NCBI RefSeq assembly: GCF_004152845.1 | Contig: NZ_SEON01000002.1 | Location: forward strand, 558,001 to 622,000 | Direction of reading: 5' to 3' | DNA length: 64,000 nt | From: Sphingobium fuliginis | GTDB taxonomy: Bacteria; Pseudomonadota; Alphaproteobacteria; Sphingomonadales; Sphingomonadaceae | Shown here: positions 8,766 to 16,634 of the stretch, in pieces | How positions within the stretch are numbered: the stretch's first letter is position 1 | How the letters are laid out: each line of letters begins with the position of its first letter | The notes under the pieces: generated by a model | What the model saw: the letters and a program-made list of their open reading frames with translations, nothing else | Databases searched by the model: none | What the model was told of the DNA's origin: nothing | Program-made: the position numbers and the translations under genes

Positions 8766-10561
8766 ACGCCTCCATGAATGGCGTCGTGGACGGTTTGAAG
8801 GAAGGGCCGAACCTCCGACAGGTCCGCGAGCGCTGCGCGCCTCTCTTCCTCATCAGGCAGTTCTTCGAAGGTTTCGCGGAAGGAGTCGAGCATCGCCATC
8901 ATGCCGGCAGTGCGCCGCTCAAAGCCGCGCGGATCGCGAGCCCATACGGACAGCATCGTCTCCAATGTGAACATCTCAGGTATCCGCGAGGGATCGCCCT
9001 CGCGGGACTTCAGCAGCCCATCGGACCACCGCTCGCCCGCCGTGCCGTCGAGACCGTCGAGTTGTGAGCGTAGCCAATCCCGGAACCTGCTGGCCCCGAT
9101 GTATCTGGCGAGGAGCGCTAGGTCGCGCCGATCGCGGTCGAAGCCCGAGACAGGTAGCGAGAGAACCCAGCATCGCTGGATCGTCGGATCCTTCAGGCTG
9201 GTCGCGCGGAACGAAACGAGGGAGGTCTGCTCGCTCGGCACGATGCTGCCGCGAAGCAGTTGAACGCTCCGCATGCCGGTGTCGATACGGACCCAGGCGT
9301 CGGGATCGAGGAAAGGCGCGGCCTCGAAACGCGCGGATGCAAGCGCGGTGTCCGCGCCTGCGCCGAGGGTGAGCGTCAAGCCGACGTCCTCGTATTTGAG
9401 GCCGAGCTCGCACTCGAGGAACAGGGCGATTCGCTCGTCCAGCTGCCGCTGGCTCTCCTCCCGCTCCGCGAGTTCCCCGTCCACCCGGGAAGGGTCGAAC
9501 TCGAAGCCTGACTTAGCGAAGCCGTGCAGCGAGCCGGCCAGCGCTTTGTCGGTGACGTCAAGGATGGCCACGGCCTCCGCGTTTGGACCCAGCAGTCCGC
9601 GCTTGGTCAGGTTCGCACTGCCGAGCATGATGGCAGACTGGTTCCCCTTGCTGACAGCGATCAGCTTGGCGTGGACGCCTTCTGGTAGGGGCTCGGTGAA
9701 CTCCGCAGTCCTGTCCTCGGTCTGCTGCTCGACCGAGACCGTAGTCTCTGGCTCGGGCGCCGAAGCCGTTCGGAAATCTATACCTGAAAGCGGCGCGCAC
9801 TCGCCGGCCGCCACATCATTGGTGAGCAGGGTGACGAGGGGTGAGCCAGCGCGCAGCACCTCGCATAAACCGGTCCTGTCGATGAAGGGGCTGACCGCGC
9901 TAACCATCTCCGCCCGATCCAGCAAAGGCGCGGATATGAAGGGCCTAGTCTCGCCAGGCCTCCTCCACAGCAGGCGCCGGACGGCCGTCCCGGTGGGAGC
10001 AAGCCAGCGCGCCGCGCGCAGCTCGTCAAGTTCGGTCGAGGTGAACTCGCCTTCGACCAGAAGGTTTCGCGCCAGTTCTGCGATGTCTGCAACCGGGCGC
10101 GCGGCCCTGTCGCGCGACGTCACTAGGAGAAGACCCGCATCAAGGTCGCGCGAGCCGGTCAGGTTCCGGCTACCGATCCAGAAGCGCCACTGGACGGGGT
10201 CGCCATCATATCGAGCGAGGGCGACCTTCGGATGCCAGCTCTGACGACGCTCGTTCGCGGGGATCGCCTCGACCATCGTGTCGAGCAGCGGAAGGATCGA
10301 CCTGTGCGCCTTGGGCGCGACGATCCGCCCCATCTGATGGAGGACGCGGAGCTTGCCTCGCACGCTGTCGAAAGCCTTCACAAGGCTCAGCGGCGAGTTC
10401 TCGAACTCGGCCTCTCCGTCGCCGCCGAGCGTCAGGACTAGCCCGAGCAGTGCGACGAGGTCGAGCGAGTAGGTCGCGACGACGACCTTGGAGACGGACT
10501 GCCCGAAGTCCGGCCGAAGGGTGCCGAACACGGATATTCGGTCTTTCGGAGCGAAGCTCAT
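8762..10561 (-). CDS. Phospholipase D-like (PLD) nuclease-family protein
   Basis: A 599-residue protein with two PLD-type HKD motifs. The first is HPKVALARYDG followed by WIGSRNLTGSRD (around residues 109-130); the second is HAKLIAVSKG followed by IMLGSANLTKRGL (around residues 297-322). PLD-superfamily proteins include lipases, nucleases and helicase-associated nucleases; next to an SF2 helicase a nuclease role is most likely. The chosen ATG overlaps the DUF6361 stop as ATGA, and the stop overlaps the helicase start as ATGA; a longer N-terminal extension in the same frame would run far into the upstream gene. No signal peptide or membrane segment is apparent, so it should act in the cytoplasm. 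Confidence 0.8.
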   Translation of the reverse strand: MSFAPKDRISVFGTLRPDFGQSVSKVVVATYSLDLVALLGLVLTLGGDGEAEFENSPLSLVKAFDSVRGKLRVLHQMGRIVAPKAHRSILPLLDTMVEAIPANERRQSWHPKVALARYDGDPVQWRFWIGSRNLTGSRDLDAGLLLVTSRDRAARPVADIAELARNLLVEGEFTSTELDELRAARWLAPTGTAVRRLLWRRPGETRPFISAPLLDRAEMVSAVSPFIDRTGLCEVLRAGSPLVTLLTNDVAAGECAPLSGIDFRTASAPEPETTVSVEQQTEDRTAEFTEPLPEGVHAKLIAVSKGNQSAIMLGSANLTKRGLLGPNAEAVAILDVTDKALAGSLHGFAKSGFEFDPSRVDGELAEREESQRQLDERIALFLECELGLKYEDVGLTLTLGAGADTALASARFEAAPFLDPDAWVRIDTGMRSVQLLRGSIVPSEQTSLVSFRATSLKDPTIQRCWVLSLPVSGFDRDRRDLALLARYIGASRFRDWLRSQLDGLDGTAGERWSDGLLKSREGDPSRIPEMFTLETMLSVWARDPRGFERRTAGMMAMLDSFRETFEELPDEEERRAALADLSEVRPFLQTVHDAIHGGV

Positions 10562-11748
10562 TGCGGCCTCCCAACCCGGATTATCATTTCGCGCACGACC
10601 GGCCACCGGTAGTCGAGCGGGGTCGCGACTCCCTTGCGCCATTCCGCCCTACGCTTGGCGTTCAGCAGGTAGGCGCGCTCGCGCTTGAGCTCGCGCTCGC
10701 GAATTTCGAGCGGGCGGGCGATATCGTCGAGCGGGCCGTCGGACCGCACCCACTCCAACATCTCCCGCACGAAGCGAGTCAGATTGGCATCCATACGCGT
10801 TGCGGCCTGCAGCGCGTCGACGTCGGTTTCGAGCGCCGCTTGGCGATGCTCAGCGACGAGGCCGGGAAGCGCCGCGGCGTGAAACCGGTCGTTGAGTTCC
10901 AGATCGACGTTGCGCTTGGCCTCGACAAGGGCCGCATACGCGGCGCGCGCGATGCAGGCGATAGATGCCGCCCTCCGCGCGAGCGCCAGCAGCTCGCGTT
11001 CTTCCTCAGTGGCCACGGCTTTCACCCCGCGCGCCCATAGAGACTCTGTCGTGACGCCAGCCTCCGCGAGTCGACTGAGAAGCGGGCGTGTTCCGCTTGG
11101 CCCAGCCTTCCGCCACTTCCGGCGGATGTAGTCGGCCTCATTGTCGCGGAGCTCGAAGTCGAGAGGTCCGGTCTTGCGGGTCCAACCCGCTGGCGCTGGT
11201 GGAATTCCATCGAAGAGTTCTGCGATGGACGTCCTAAGCGCGTCGCTGTCCTCCCGCGACAGCAGCCTTGGCCAGGCGGCCTGCAGCTGGGACTCGGTTG
11301 GAGCGCCGGAGATGCCCGCGATCGGGCTGGCGATTTGCCAAGACCGGAGGGCAGTCCAGTAGATCGTGCTCGCGCGGACGACCGGCCGCTCCTGGGCCTG
11401 ATACTTCATCCAGCCCGAAATGCCGGAGTTCTGAAGCTGGAGGACGCCCTCCATCAGCCGTCGGGAGTAGCGCCGCTCGATCTCGAACAGCCGGTCCCTG
11501 TCGAAGCGGCCGCCGGAGCTCGCGGCCAGCAGCTCCTGATAGGCCCATGCAACGAAGAACACGTAGCGAAGCTGCTGATGCTGGACCGAGGTGCCGGGGA
11601 AGAAGCGGTCGGCGAACGCGAAGTGGATCGGTGCGAAGCCGAGCTCGTCGCGCGTCCCGTCCGACGAAAGCTTCGACAGGAACCGGTGGGCCGCGTCGCG
11701 ATCGGCCTCCGAGAGCATGAACCATCCGATGGCGGGCGAGCTGGTCAT
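10558..11748 (-). CDS. DUF6361 family protein
   Basis: A 396-residue protein. Its N-terminal region, with the opening GWFMLSEADRDAA, then TRDELGFAPI, then ADRFFPGTS and RYVFFVAWAYQEL, resembles what I know as DUF6361, a family of unknown function often seen in defence-rich loci. No catalytic motif is obvious. The rest is charged and helical with no membrane segment. It is joined by ATGA overlaps to the short ORF upstream and to the PLD-like gene downstream, so stoichiometric co-expression is likely. A sensor or specificity role beside the nuclease-helicase pair is possible but unsupported by motifs. Confidence 0.65.
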   Translation of the reverse strand: MTSSPAIGWFMLSEADRDAAHRFLSKLSSDGTRDELGFAPIHFAFADRFFPGTSVQHQQLRYVFFVAWAYQELLAASSGGRFDRDRLFEIERRYSRRLMEGVLQLQNSGISGWMKYQAQERPVVRASTIYWTALRSWQIASPIAGISGAPTESQLQAAWPRLLSREDSDALRTSIAELFDGIPPAPAGWTRKTGPLDFELRDNEADYIRRKWRKAGPSGTRPLLSRLAEAGVTTESLWARGVKAVATEEERELLALARRAASIACIARAAYAALVEAKRNVDLELNDRFHAAALPGLVAEHRQAALETDVDALQAATRMDANLTRFVREMLEWVRSDGPLDDIARPLEIRERELKRERAYLLNAKRRAEWRKGVATPLDYRWPVVREMIIRVGRPQ

Positions 11749-11966
11749 CTGACCGCTCCTATGCCGGTCAGAGCAAGCTCTTCCCGCTCATGCATCAGCC
11801 GCGTGCCAATGACGAGGGTCCATGCCGCTGCGAGAGCCACGTGAGAAGAGCCGAGCGCAGCAAGATTATTCTCGATAGTCGGAACTGCATGCGCAGGAGT
11901 GTTTCGACCGCTCTCAGTATTTGCTCCCCGCTCGGCAAGCCAAGCCTTAAACTCCGCTTCTTGCAA
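11745..11966 (-). CDS. Short coupled ORF, possibly the remnant of a larger gene
   Basis: A 73-codon frame with a TTG start preceded by a G-rich Shine-Dalgarno-like run five bases upstream. Its stop overlaps the DUF6361 ATG as ATGA, the same coupling used at the next two junctions. The first ~48 residues (opening QEAEFKAWLAERGANTESG, later ENNLAALGS) look like the N-terminus of much larger proteins I associate with restriction or recombinase-type genes. The last ~24 residues look unrelated. This fits an internal deletion that kept both the start and the coupling stop. It could instead be a genuine small leader gene. Confidence 0.4.
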   Translation of the reverse strand: MQEAEFKAWLAERGANTESGRNTPAHAVPTIENNLAALGSSHVALAAAWTLVIGTRLMHEREELALTGIGAVR

Positions 11967-12151
11967 ATCAGCCCCCCATTTTCCGCGTCCAGCTAACGCT
12001 ATCGGCTCGTTGGAGCTACGATTTTCTTGTTAACTTTCCACGCCTTTTAGACGAGCCAAGTTGTGCAACATTCTGCGACAGTAACGGTCGTATGTCTGAG
12101 AACGGGTTCGCAATTCCGGGGGCCTTGGCGGAGCTCGGCTCTCTCACAATG

Positions 12152-13648
12152 TCAACGCGAACGGCCTGATTGTTGCGCAAGCCAGGCCAGTTGACGATCG
12201 ATGTCGGCGTCAGTTTCGACCGGAGGTTCAGCATGCGGTTGCGTGTGCAGGGGGGCAACGGCTGATCGCTCCACAACAGCTTCCTTCGTGCTTGGTTTGT
12301 GAGCGGGCACTTCGTAGAACACCGGATCATTATGCTTGACCACGGTTTTTTCGGGCACGTGCTGCGCCATGAAAAGCGCGTAGCTCAACAAGCGCGGTAG
12401 TCGAAGCTTGCCTATTTGCGTCCGATGTTCATCGTCCAGCGCCTTGAGCTGAGGCAATCGCACGTTCTTCGTGAACGCGACGCTGAACGATCGCCTTTGC
12501 GATGAAGGGAGACGTGCAGTTTCCTCCTTGCGCTGTTTGGTCAACCGCTCAGACAGAGCCTTCCGCTTTGCCCGGTGCGAGCGTTTCAGCTTCTCCCGCT
12601 CGAGACGCGCAATTCGGCGCGCCTCGAAATGCTGCGTCCGGTATAGATTAAATTCTGTCCGGTCTGGTCGCACCTCTTCGACCTTCATCTCCGGGCAGGC
12701 GCGCAGATAGTCGGTATTTTCAGGCCACCACCGCTCAAAGGTGATAGCGTCCGCAGGGCGGCGCTTTTCGATTTGAAGCAACCCATATCGGCACTCCGCG
12801 GTATCCAGATCGGAGGCTTTAATCCGGTTATTGACGCTCCGCAGATCGAACAGCGTCAGGCCAACGATCCTCGCCCCTGTCTTTTTGCTTTTGCGCAAAG
12901 CAGCCTCGAAGCCCACACCGATGGCGGCGAGAGCCCGTGCAGCTTGATGCCAACTTGGAAGTTCCAGAGCGGCACGGATGTCATCAGCCCTTTCAAGCAA
13001 AGACCGCTCACCAGTTCGGGCCTGTCGATGTTCATGGGCAGCTTTGGTCCGACGCGACGGCCCGGCTTCGCGTGCCAACTCCATCTCGAGGTGGGTACGC
13101 AATTGGCGCAGTTCGAGCCGCTTCTCGATCGTCCTGCACAGGTCTTGAAGCCGAAACAGTGCAAACTGATTGAACGAACGCCACACGATATTCGCCATGG
13201 GCAGCTGCTCAACCTCCGGCTTTTTGAGGGCGAAAGAAGGTACCCCCTTCTGGCGCGCGTGCGGCGCGAGGAAAGCCTGCTTCGAAGGTGTCTTGAGAGT
13301 TAAAGGCGACACGGTGCAGATCATGAGGTGAATGTGGTCATACTGCTTATCGCGATGGCGGACGGCAACTAGCTGGTGACCGTGAAGGCCGAATTCGTCG
13401 AGCAGATCATCAATGATCTGCTTCCATGTCGCGTCAGACAGCTCCCCGTCTTCGACGGCCGCGGAGAGCGAGATGTGCATCACGACCGCCTTGGCGCGAG
13501 GCGCCTGCTCGGCGACCAAAGCCATCTCCGCTGATGCATTCCCGAGTGACGAAACCTCGCGCAGATCGAGGATCTCGTGATCGCGATCGTAGGTGAGGTA
13601 TATCTCCAGGCCGGAGAAGTTTCTGCCCCATGTGATTGAGGGGATCAC
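12152..13648 (-). CDS. Relaxase / mobilization nuclease (MobA/VirD2-like)
   Basis: A 498-residue protein with an N-terminal relaxase domain. YLTYDRDHEILD lies near residue 18 and the metal-binding histidine motif near residues 97-113 reads VRHRDKQYDHIHLMI, the H...HxH signature of HUH relaxases that nick oriT and stay bound to the 5' end. The C-terminal half is very basic (KLKRSHRAKRKALSERL) and probably contacts DNA. Start is GTG, overlapping the mobC stop as GTGA. With MobC it indicates an element that can be mobilized. No type IV secretion genes are visible, so transfer would need a helper system or genes outside the window. Confidence 0.8.
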   Translation of the reverse strand: MIPSITWGRNFSGLEIYLTYDRDHEILDLREVSSLGNASAEMALVAEQAPRAKAVVMHISLSAAVEDGELSDATWKQIIDDLLDEFGLHGHQLVAVRHRDKQYDHIHLMICTVSPLTLKTPSKQAFLAPHARQKGVPSFALKKPEVEQLPMANIVWRSFNQFALFRLQDLCRTIEKRLELRQLRTHLEMELAREAGPSRRTKAAHEHRQARTGERSLLERADDIRAALELPSWHQAARALAAIGVGFEAALRKSKKTGARIVGLTLFDLRSVNNRIKASDLDTAECRYGLLQIEKRRPADAITFERWWPENTDYLRACPEMKVEEVRPDRTEFNLYRTQHFEARRIARLEREKLKRSHRAKRKALSERLTKQRKEETARLPSSQRRSFSVAFTKNVRLPQLKALDDEHRTQIGKLRLPRLLSYALFMAQHVPEKTVVKHNDPVFYEVPAHKPSTKEAVVERSAVAPLHTQPHAEPPVETDADIDRQLAWLAQQSGRSR

Positions 13649-13968
13649 GACGCAAGCATCCTGCGGATGGCGTCGAGCAGGTCTGCATAGGCGGCTTGCA
13701 GCTCGCCCACGAGTTCGACGGAGCGCGCGGTATTCGCATGACGCGCAATCTGGTTGATGTTCTGGCCGATACGCCGGACATCATGAACCAACTGACGCGA
13801 AGGAATGAGCTGGGGGTGCGATTGCCGCACCAAACGGCGGAGCACTTCAGCAGTTGAGATGTCCGAATGTTTTGCGATCTCCTGGAGGAGATCATATTCG
13901 GCAGGAGCCCAGCGGGTTGGAAGCACGACGGTGCGCACACGAACCTCGCTGCCTGAGCGATGGGTCAT
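13645..13968 (-). CDS. mobC: MobC family relaxosome accessory protein
   Basis: A 107-residue protein with the MobC pattern: a basic N-terminus (VRVRTVVLPTRWAPAEYDLL), a ribbon-helix-helix-like segment (DISTAEVLRRLVRQ) and the characteristic LVHDVRRIGQNINQIARHAN helix. MobC proteins bind oriT and assist the relaxase. The ATG at 13968 is chosen because a GGAG lies eight bases upstream; the frame is open further upstream, but that extension is low-complexity. The stop overlaps the relaxase GTG start. Confidence 0.8.
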   Translation of the reverse strand: MTHRSGSEVRVRTVVLPTRWAPAEYDLLQEIAKHSDISTAEVLRRLVRQSHPQLIPSRQLVHDVRRIGQNINQIARHANTARSVELVGELQAAYADLLDAIRRMLAS

Positions 13969-14109
13969 TTCATTTTCTCCAGAAACAAGGGTTTCGAAAA
14001 GTCTTGGAGGGAGGGGTCCAGGGGAGGGCAACGCTCCTCCCCGGCCAGGTCCGGCCTCGACTGAGGCAGCGCCAGAGCGGCCACGCGACAAAGCTGACGT
14101 CACCGCGCT

Positions 14110-14220
14110 GATGCGCGGTAGTCGAAGGCCAGCCCTGGCTAATTTCCTCCCAGGCTAATTTGAAAGCACACTAAACTTAAACCCGCAGCTATCTGCGGAC
14201 GGAGCCGAAGGCGGAGGGGA
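14110..14220. other. Candidate oriT region upstream of mobC
   Basis: The 293 bp between mobC and the next gene holds no ORF of note. It contains a palindrome GCCAG-CC-CTGGC, two direct copies of GGCTAATTT five bases apart plus flanking C-rich DNA (about 14130-14163), and a hairpin CCGCAG-CTAT-CTGCGG at 14183-14198. Direct repeats plus hairpins just upstream of mobC-relaxase are the usual position and make-up of an oriT. CTGGCTAA loosely resembles the ColE1-type nick sequence CTGGCTTA. No nick site is demonstrated. Confidence 0.35.
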
Positions 14221-14261
14221 CAGCCTGTCAGTACAACATCGTTGAACTGACGGGCCTTCTA

Positions 14262-14846
14262 TTACTGATTTGCGAGGCGGTCGGCGTATTCTGCCGCACA
14301 AATGCGAGCGTCGCTGCGGAACTGTTCCACGCCGTAATCTGCATCTTTCGCGACATTCCGCTGTTTGATCGCTGCTGCTCCGAAGACGGCATCAATGCAA
14401 TGATTGAAGTTGATTTCCGAGATTGCGTGGTGGCGTACTTCCGGACGCGAGAGCCACCATTTGGTGCTGGCCCCACCAGTGACGAGGCCGAAGATCAAAA
14501 CGAACAGCATCCAAAACGCGCCCCAGCGATACAGGCGCGCCATCGCGTCCCGACTGTCGACTGGCATCAGATCGCGGAAGGTATAGAAGGCAGTTTCCGC
14601 TGCCTTCTCAACTCGTTTGGGTAGGTCTCGATGAACGGTCTGTTGCGCCTCGAATGAGGCCTTCTGGACGACTTCATCAATCTGGCGGATATGTTCTAAC
14701 CGGAAGATTATCTCAGCAAGGACACCGGGTGAGTCCCGCATTCCCACAGGAAGGCGCCGTAGGAATTTTTCCATTTTGACGTAATCTTCGGAACTTGCTT
14801 CGCGCTCCAACAGATCACGATACATCTGTTCGACAAGTTGTCTCAT
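14262..14846 (-). CDS. Single-pass membrane protein of mobilization region
   Basis: A 194-residue protein of unknown family. Residues 1-110 are charged and helical (MEKFLRRLPVG, LEHIRQIDEVVQKASF). They are followed by one hydrophobic segment (GAFWMLFVLIFGLVTGGAS, about residues 128-146) and a short polar tail. The start at 14846 is chosen because it overlaps the stop of the upstream ATPase gene as ATGA; a longer frame would run into that gene. Coupling to a ParA-like ATPase and position beside mob genes suggest a role in mobilization or partition at the membrane. No known motif was found. Confidence 0.6.
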   Translation of the reverse strand: MRQLVEQMYRDLLEREASSEDYVKMEKFLRRLPVGMRDSPGVLAEIIFRLEHIRQIDEVVQKASFEAQQTVHRDLPKRVEKAAETAFYTFRDLMPVDSRDAMARLYRWGAFWMLFVLIFGLVTGGASTKWWLSRPEVRHHAISEINFNHCIDAVFGAAAIKQRNVAKDADYGVEQFRSDARICAAEYADRLANQ

Positions 14847-15604
14847 TGGACCAGCCCCGACTGTACGCAAAACGGACGAAAGGCTCGAATGACGTCGTCC
14901 CACCACAGCTCAAAATCGACCTGTTCGGATACGCTTAGGGTCAACATCGACAGATCATCGAACGGGCAACGTGCACGCGCGATCTTCGTACGAGGCCGAA
15001 TTTGCAGCGCCGGAACGAAGGTCTCCGACGCGCCGGCCGCGAGCAATTCGTCACGAAGCTCAGACTCGTGCCACAGCACGAATGAGCGGGGACTGTCGCC
15101 GAACCGACCATTCATCACTATTAGAGTTTGCTCTGGAGGCGCGAAACCTTTGACGCGGTTCAACAGAGTGATGCTGTCTTGCTCCTCATCAATCACCCAA
15201 ACATGCAAAATATCGCGATTAAGCTTTGCTACACCCCGATGCACCCGGTGCATCTCGCGCTCCATCGCGTCGCCAATATTTCCGGGCATATCGACCAGGA
15301 GGACGGCATTTGGAGGGGAATTCTCCCACCCATCAAGAAGCAATGCCCAGCCATCCGTATGGCGAAGATAAGCCCGCGTCACCGGCATGACGCTACGATA
15401 GTAGCGATCCAAATGCGCATTGCGCGCATCGCAATCGAAACCGATGACGAGGTAGCCGGCTGACCGGAGAAATGCGGCAAAAATACGCGCGATGAGAGAC
15501 TTGCCGACCCCACCCTTATCACCATTGACGACAATGATGGGCAGAGGCGGTGAAGTTGCGAGCGGCGGAAGTTCCGGGCAGATTGATCCTGTCTTTGCGG
15601 ACAT
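14843..15604 (-). CDS. ParA/MinD-like P-loop ATPase
   Basis: A 253-residue protein with the deviant Walker A of ParA/MinD ATPases (VVNGDKGGVGKSLIAR, about residues 27-42) and further ATPase elements VIGFDCDARNAHLDRY and VLLVDMPGNIGDAM. Such proteins position plasmids or act with mobilization genes. ATG at 15604 is preferred over a GTG three codons upstream because GGAG sits eight bases before it. The stop overlaps the membrane-protein start. No ParB partner is seen, which argues against a classical partition pair; genes of this kind with a MobC-relaxase pair are known from mobilizable elements. Confidence 0.75.
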   Translation of the reverse strand: MSAKTGSICPELPPLATSPPLPIIVVNGDKGGVGKSLIARIFAAFLRSAGYLVIGFDCDARNAHLDRYYRSVMPVTRAYLRHTDGWALLLDGWENSPPNAVLLVDMPGNIGDAMEREMHRVHRGVAKLNRDILHVWVIDEEQDSITLLNRVKGFAPPEQTLIVMNGRFGDSPRSFVLWHESELRDELLAAGASETFVPALQIRPRTKIARARCPFDDLSMLTLSVSEQVDFELWWDDVIRAFRPFCVQSGLVQ

Positions 15605-15751
15605 AACGGGCACTCCAGAGAAATTTGTTCGATAGGAACCGCTTGTGAGTTGCTGAGCGCTGGTGACGGAAAGCGCAGAGCGCCTAGCGGCAGTTCTTCA
15701 ATCTATGCCGGTGCGGGTTATCGGCCGGCTAGTTTGCGCTCGCCTGAGCTT

Positions 15752-15931
15752 TCAACGTAATTTCGGCATAGGAGCCTGAGGCCGGTCGGCTCGAGACAGA
15801 CGCACAAGGTTTAAGGTGTTGGACGACTTACCCGTCCCTCCTTTGTCGCCGGTGGCGAAGATCACCGAGGGCCTTTCAAGAGCATGATGCTCACGGCGAA
15901 AGTCAGCATTTTGATCGATAATCATCGTCAT
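15752..15931 (-). pseudogene. Truncated second ParA-like ATPase
   Basis: A 59-codon frame beginning at an ATG with AGGA eight bases upstream. It includes an intact deviant Walker A (VIFATGDKGGTGKSSNTLN), after which the homology stops and the frame closes within about 18 residues. ParA-like proteins need roughly 200 residues, so this is a 5' remnant. It lies between the intact ParA-like gene and the next hypothetical gene. Duplication followed by deletion, or displacement of an older copy by the intact one, would explain it. Confidence 0.65.
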
Positions 15932-16026
15932 GATTTGAGTCCTGTTGGGCGTTATTTCGAAGAATTGCGGGCAGATGACACGATCAAACCGCCCGCCATT
16001 TTGATGCAAGGCTTGGGCAGGAAGGG

Positions 16027-16479
16027 TTAGTTCGGCACCATCACATCACTATAGAGATCAGCACGAGGTGCTGGCTTGGGAGCCGCGACACTGTGAGCGC
16101 TGCTCGCCCTGGACGGGACTGGAGTTCCCAAAGCGGTTTGCTGCCGCGCATTCCGCGTCGAGACCGGCTCCGCGTCGACGGGCGCACACCTCTGGCGCTT
16201 CTTCGGCCGCTTCAGCGCGGTTTCAGCGCTGACCGCTTTCAACTCCTTGCGACCAGCGGCCAGCGCCTCACGGAGGATCGACGGCGTGACGCGGGCAGCC
16301 TCCATCCAATCTCTGGCCTTCTGGTTGGCGACGATCGACGGCAGTTTCACCCGAGGGTTCGCCGCCAGTAGAGCCTTCACGAACCGGGCGGCCGCTATCT
16401 GCGGCGCGGCAAGCAGCTCGCGATCTGCGAGCAGTTCGCGCGCAACTTCCGTACCAAGTTCCGCTTCATCGTTAGTCAT
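16027..16479 (-). CDS. Hypothetical protein of mobilization region
   Basis: A 150-residue protein of no family I recognize. The first ~75 residues look like a folded helical domain (ARELLADRELLAAPQIAAA, PSIVANQKARDWMEAARVT). The remainder is basic and then proline/alanine-rich (LKRPKKRQRC, AAPKPAPRADLYSD), probably disordered and able to bind nucleic acid. It is the first gene of the leftward mob/ParA cluster and diverges from the 500-residue gene across a 155-bp gap that probably holds promoters for both. Confidence 0.5.
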   Translation of the reverse strand: MTNDEAELGTEVARELLADRELLAAPQIAAARFVKALLAANPRVKLPSIVANQKARDWMEAARVTPSILREALAAGRKELKAVSAETALKRPKKRQRCAPVDAEPVSTRNARQQTALGTPVPSRASSAHSVAAPKPAPRADLYSDVMVPN

Positions 16480-16634
16480 CTTTACGTCCTCATCTAAACC
16501 GAACCACTGCGGCTCGATGAGGACGTTCGTACACAGCTAGCGACGGCTTCGATTGGTATACGATTCGGCTTTTAATCAGAACTTTAGGGTCTTCATCCAC
16601 AGCGCTCCGGGCCAGTTCACCGGAGCGAAACCAG

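Noticed and set aside
5823..11748. DISARM assignment for the helicase/PLD operon
   Set aside because: Helicase and PLD fit loosely, but the DUF1998 protein and a DNA methyltransferase, required for DISARM, are absent; DUF6361 is not a DISARM component as far as I know.
13645..14103. Longer MobC reading (152 codons)
   Set aside because: The extra N-terminus is glycine/proline low complexity; the ATG at 13968 has a good ribosome site and the family start.
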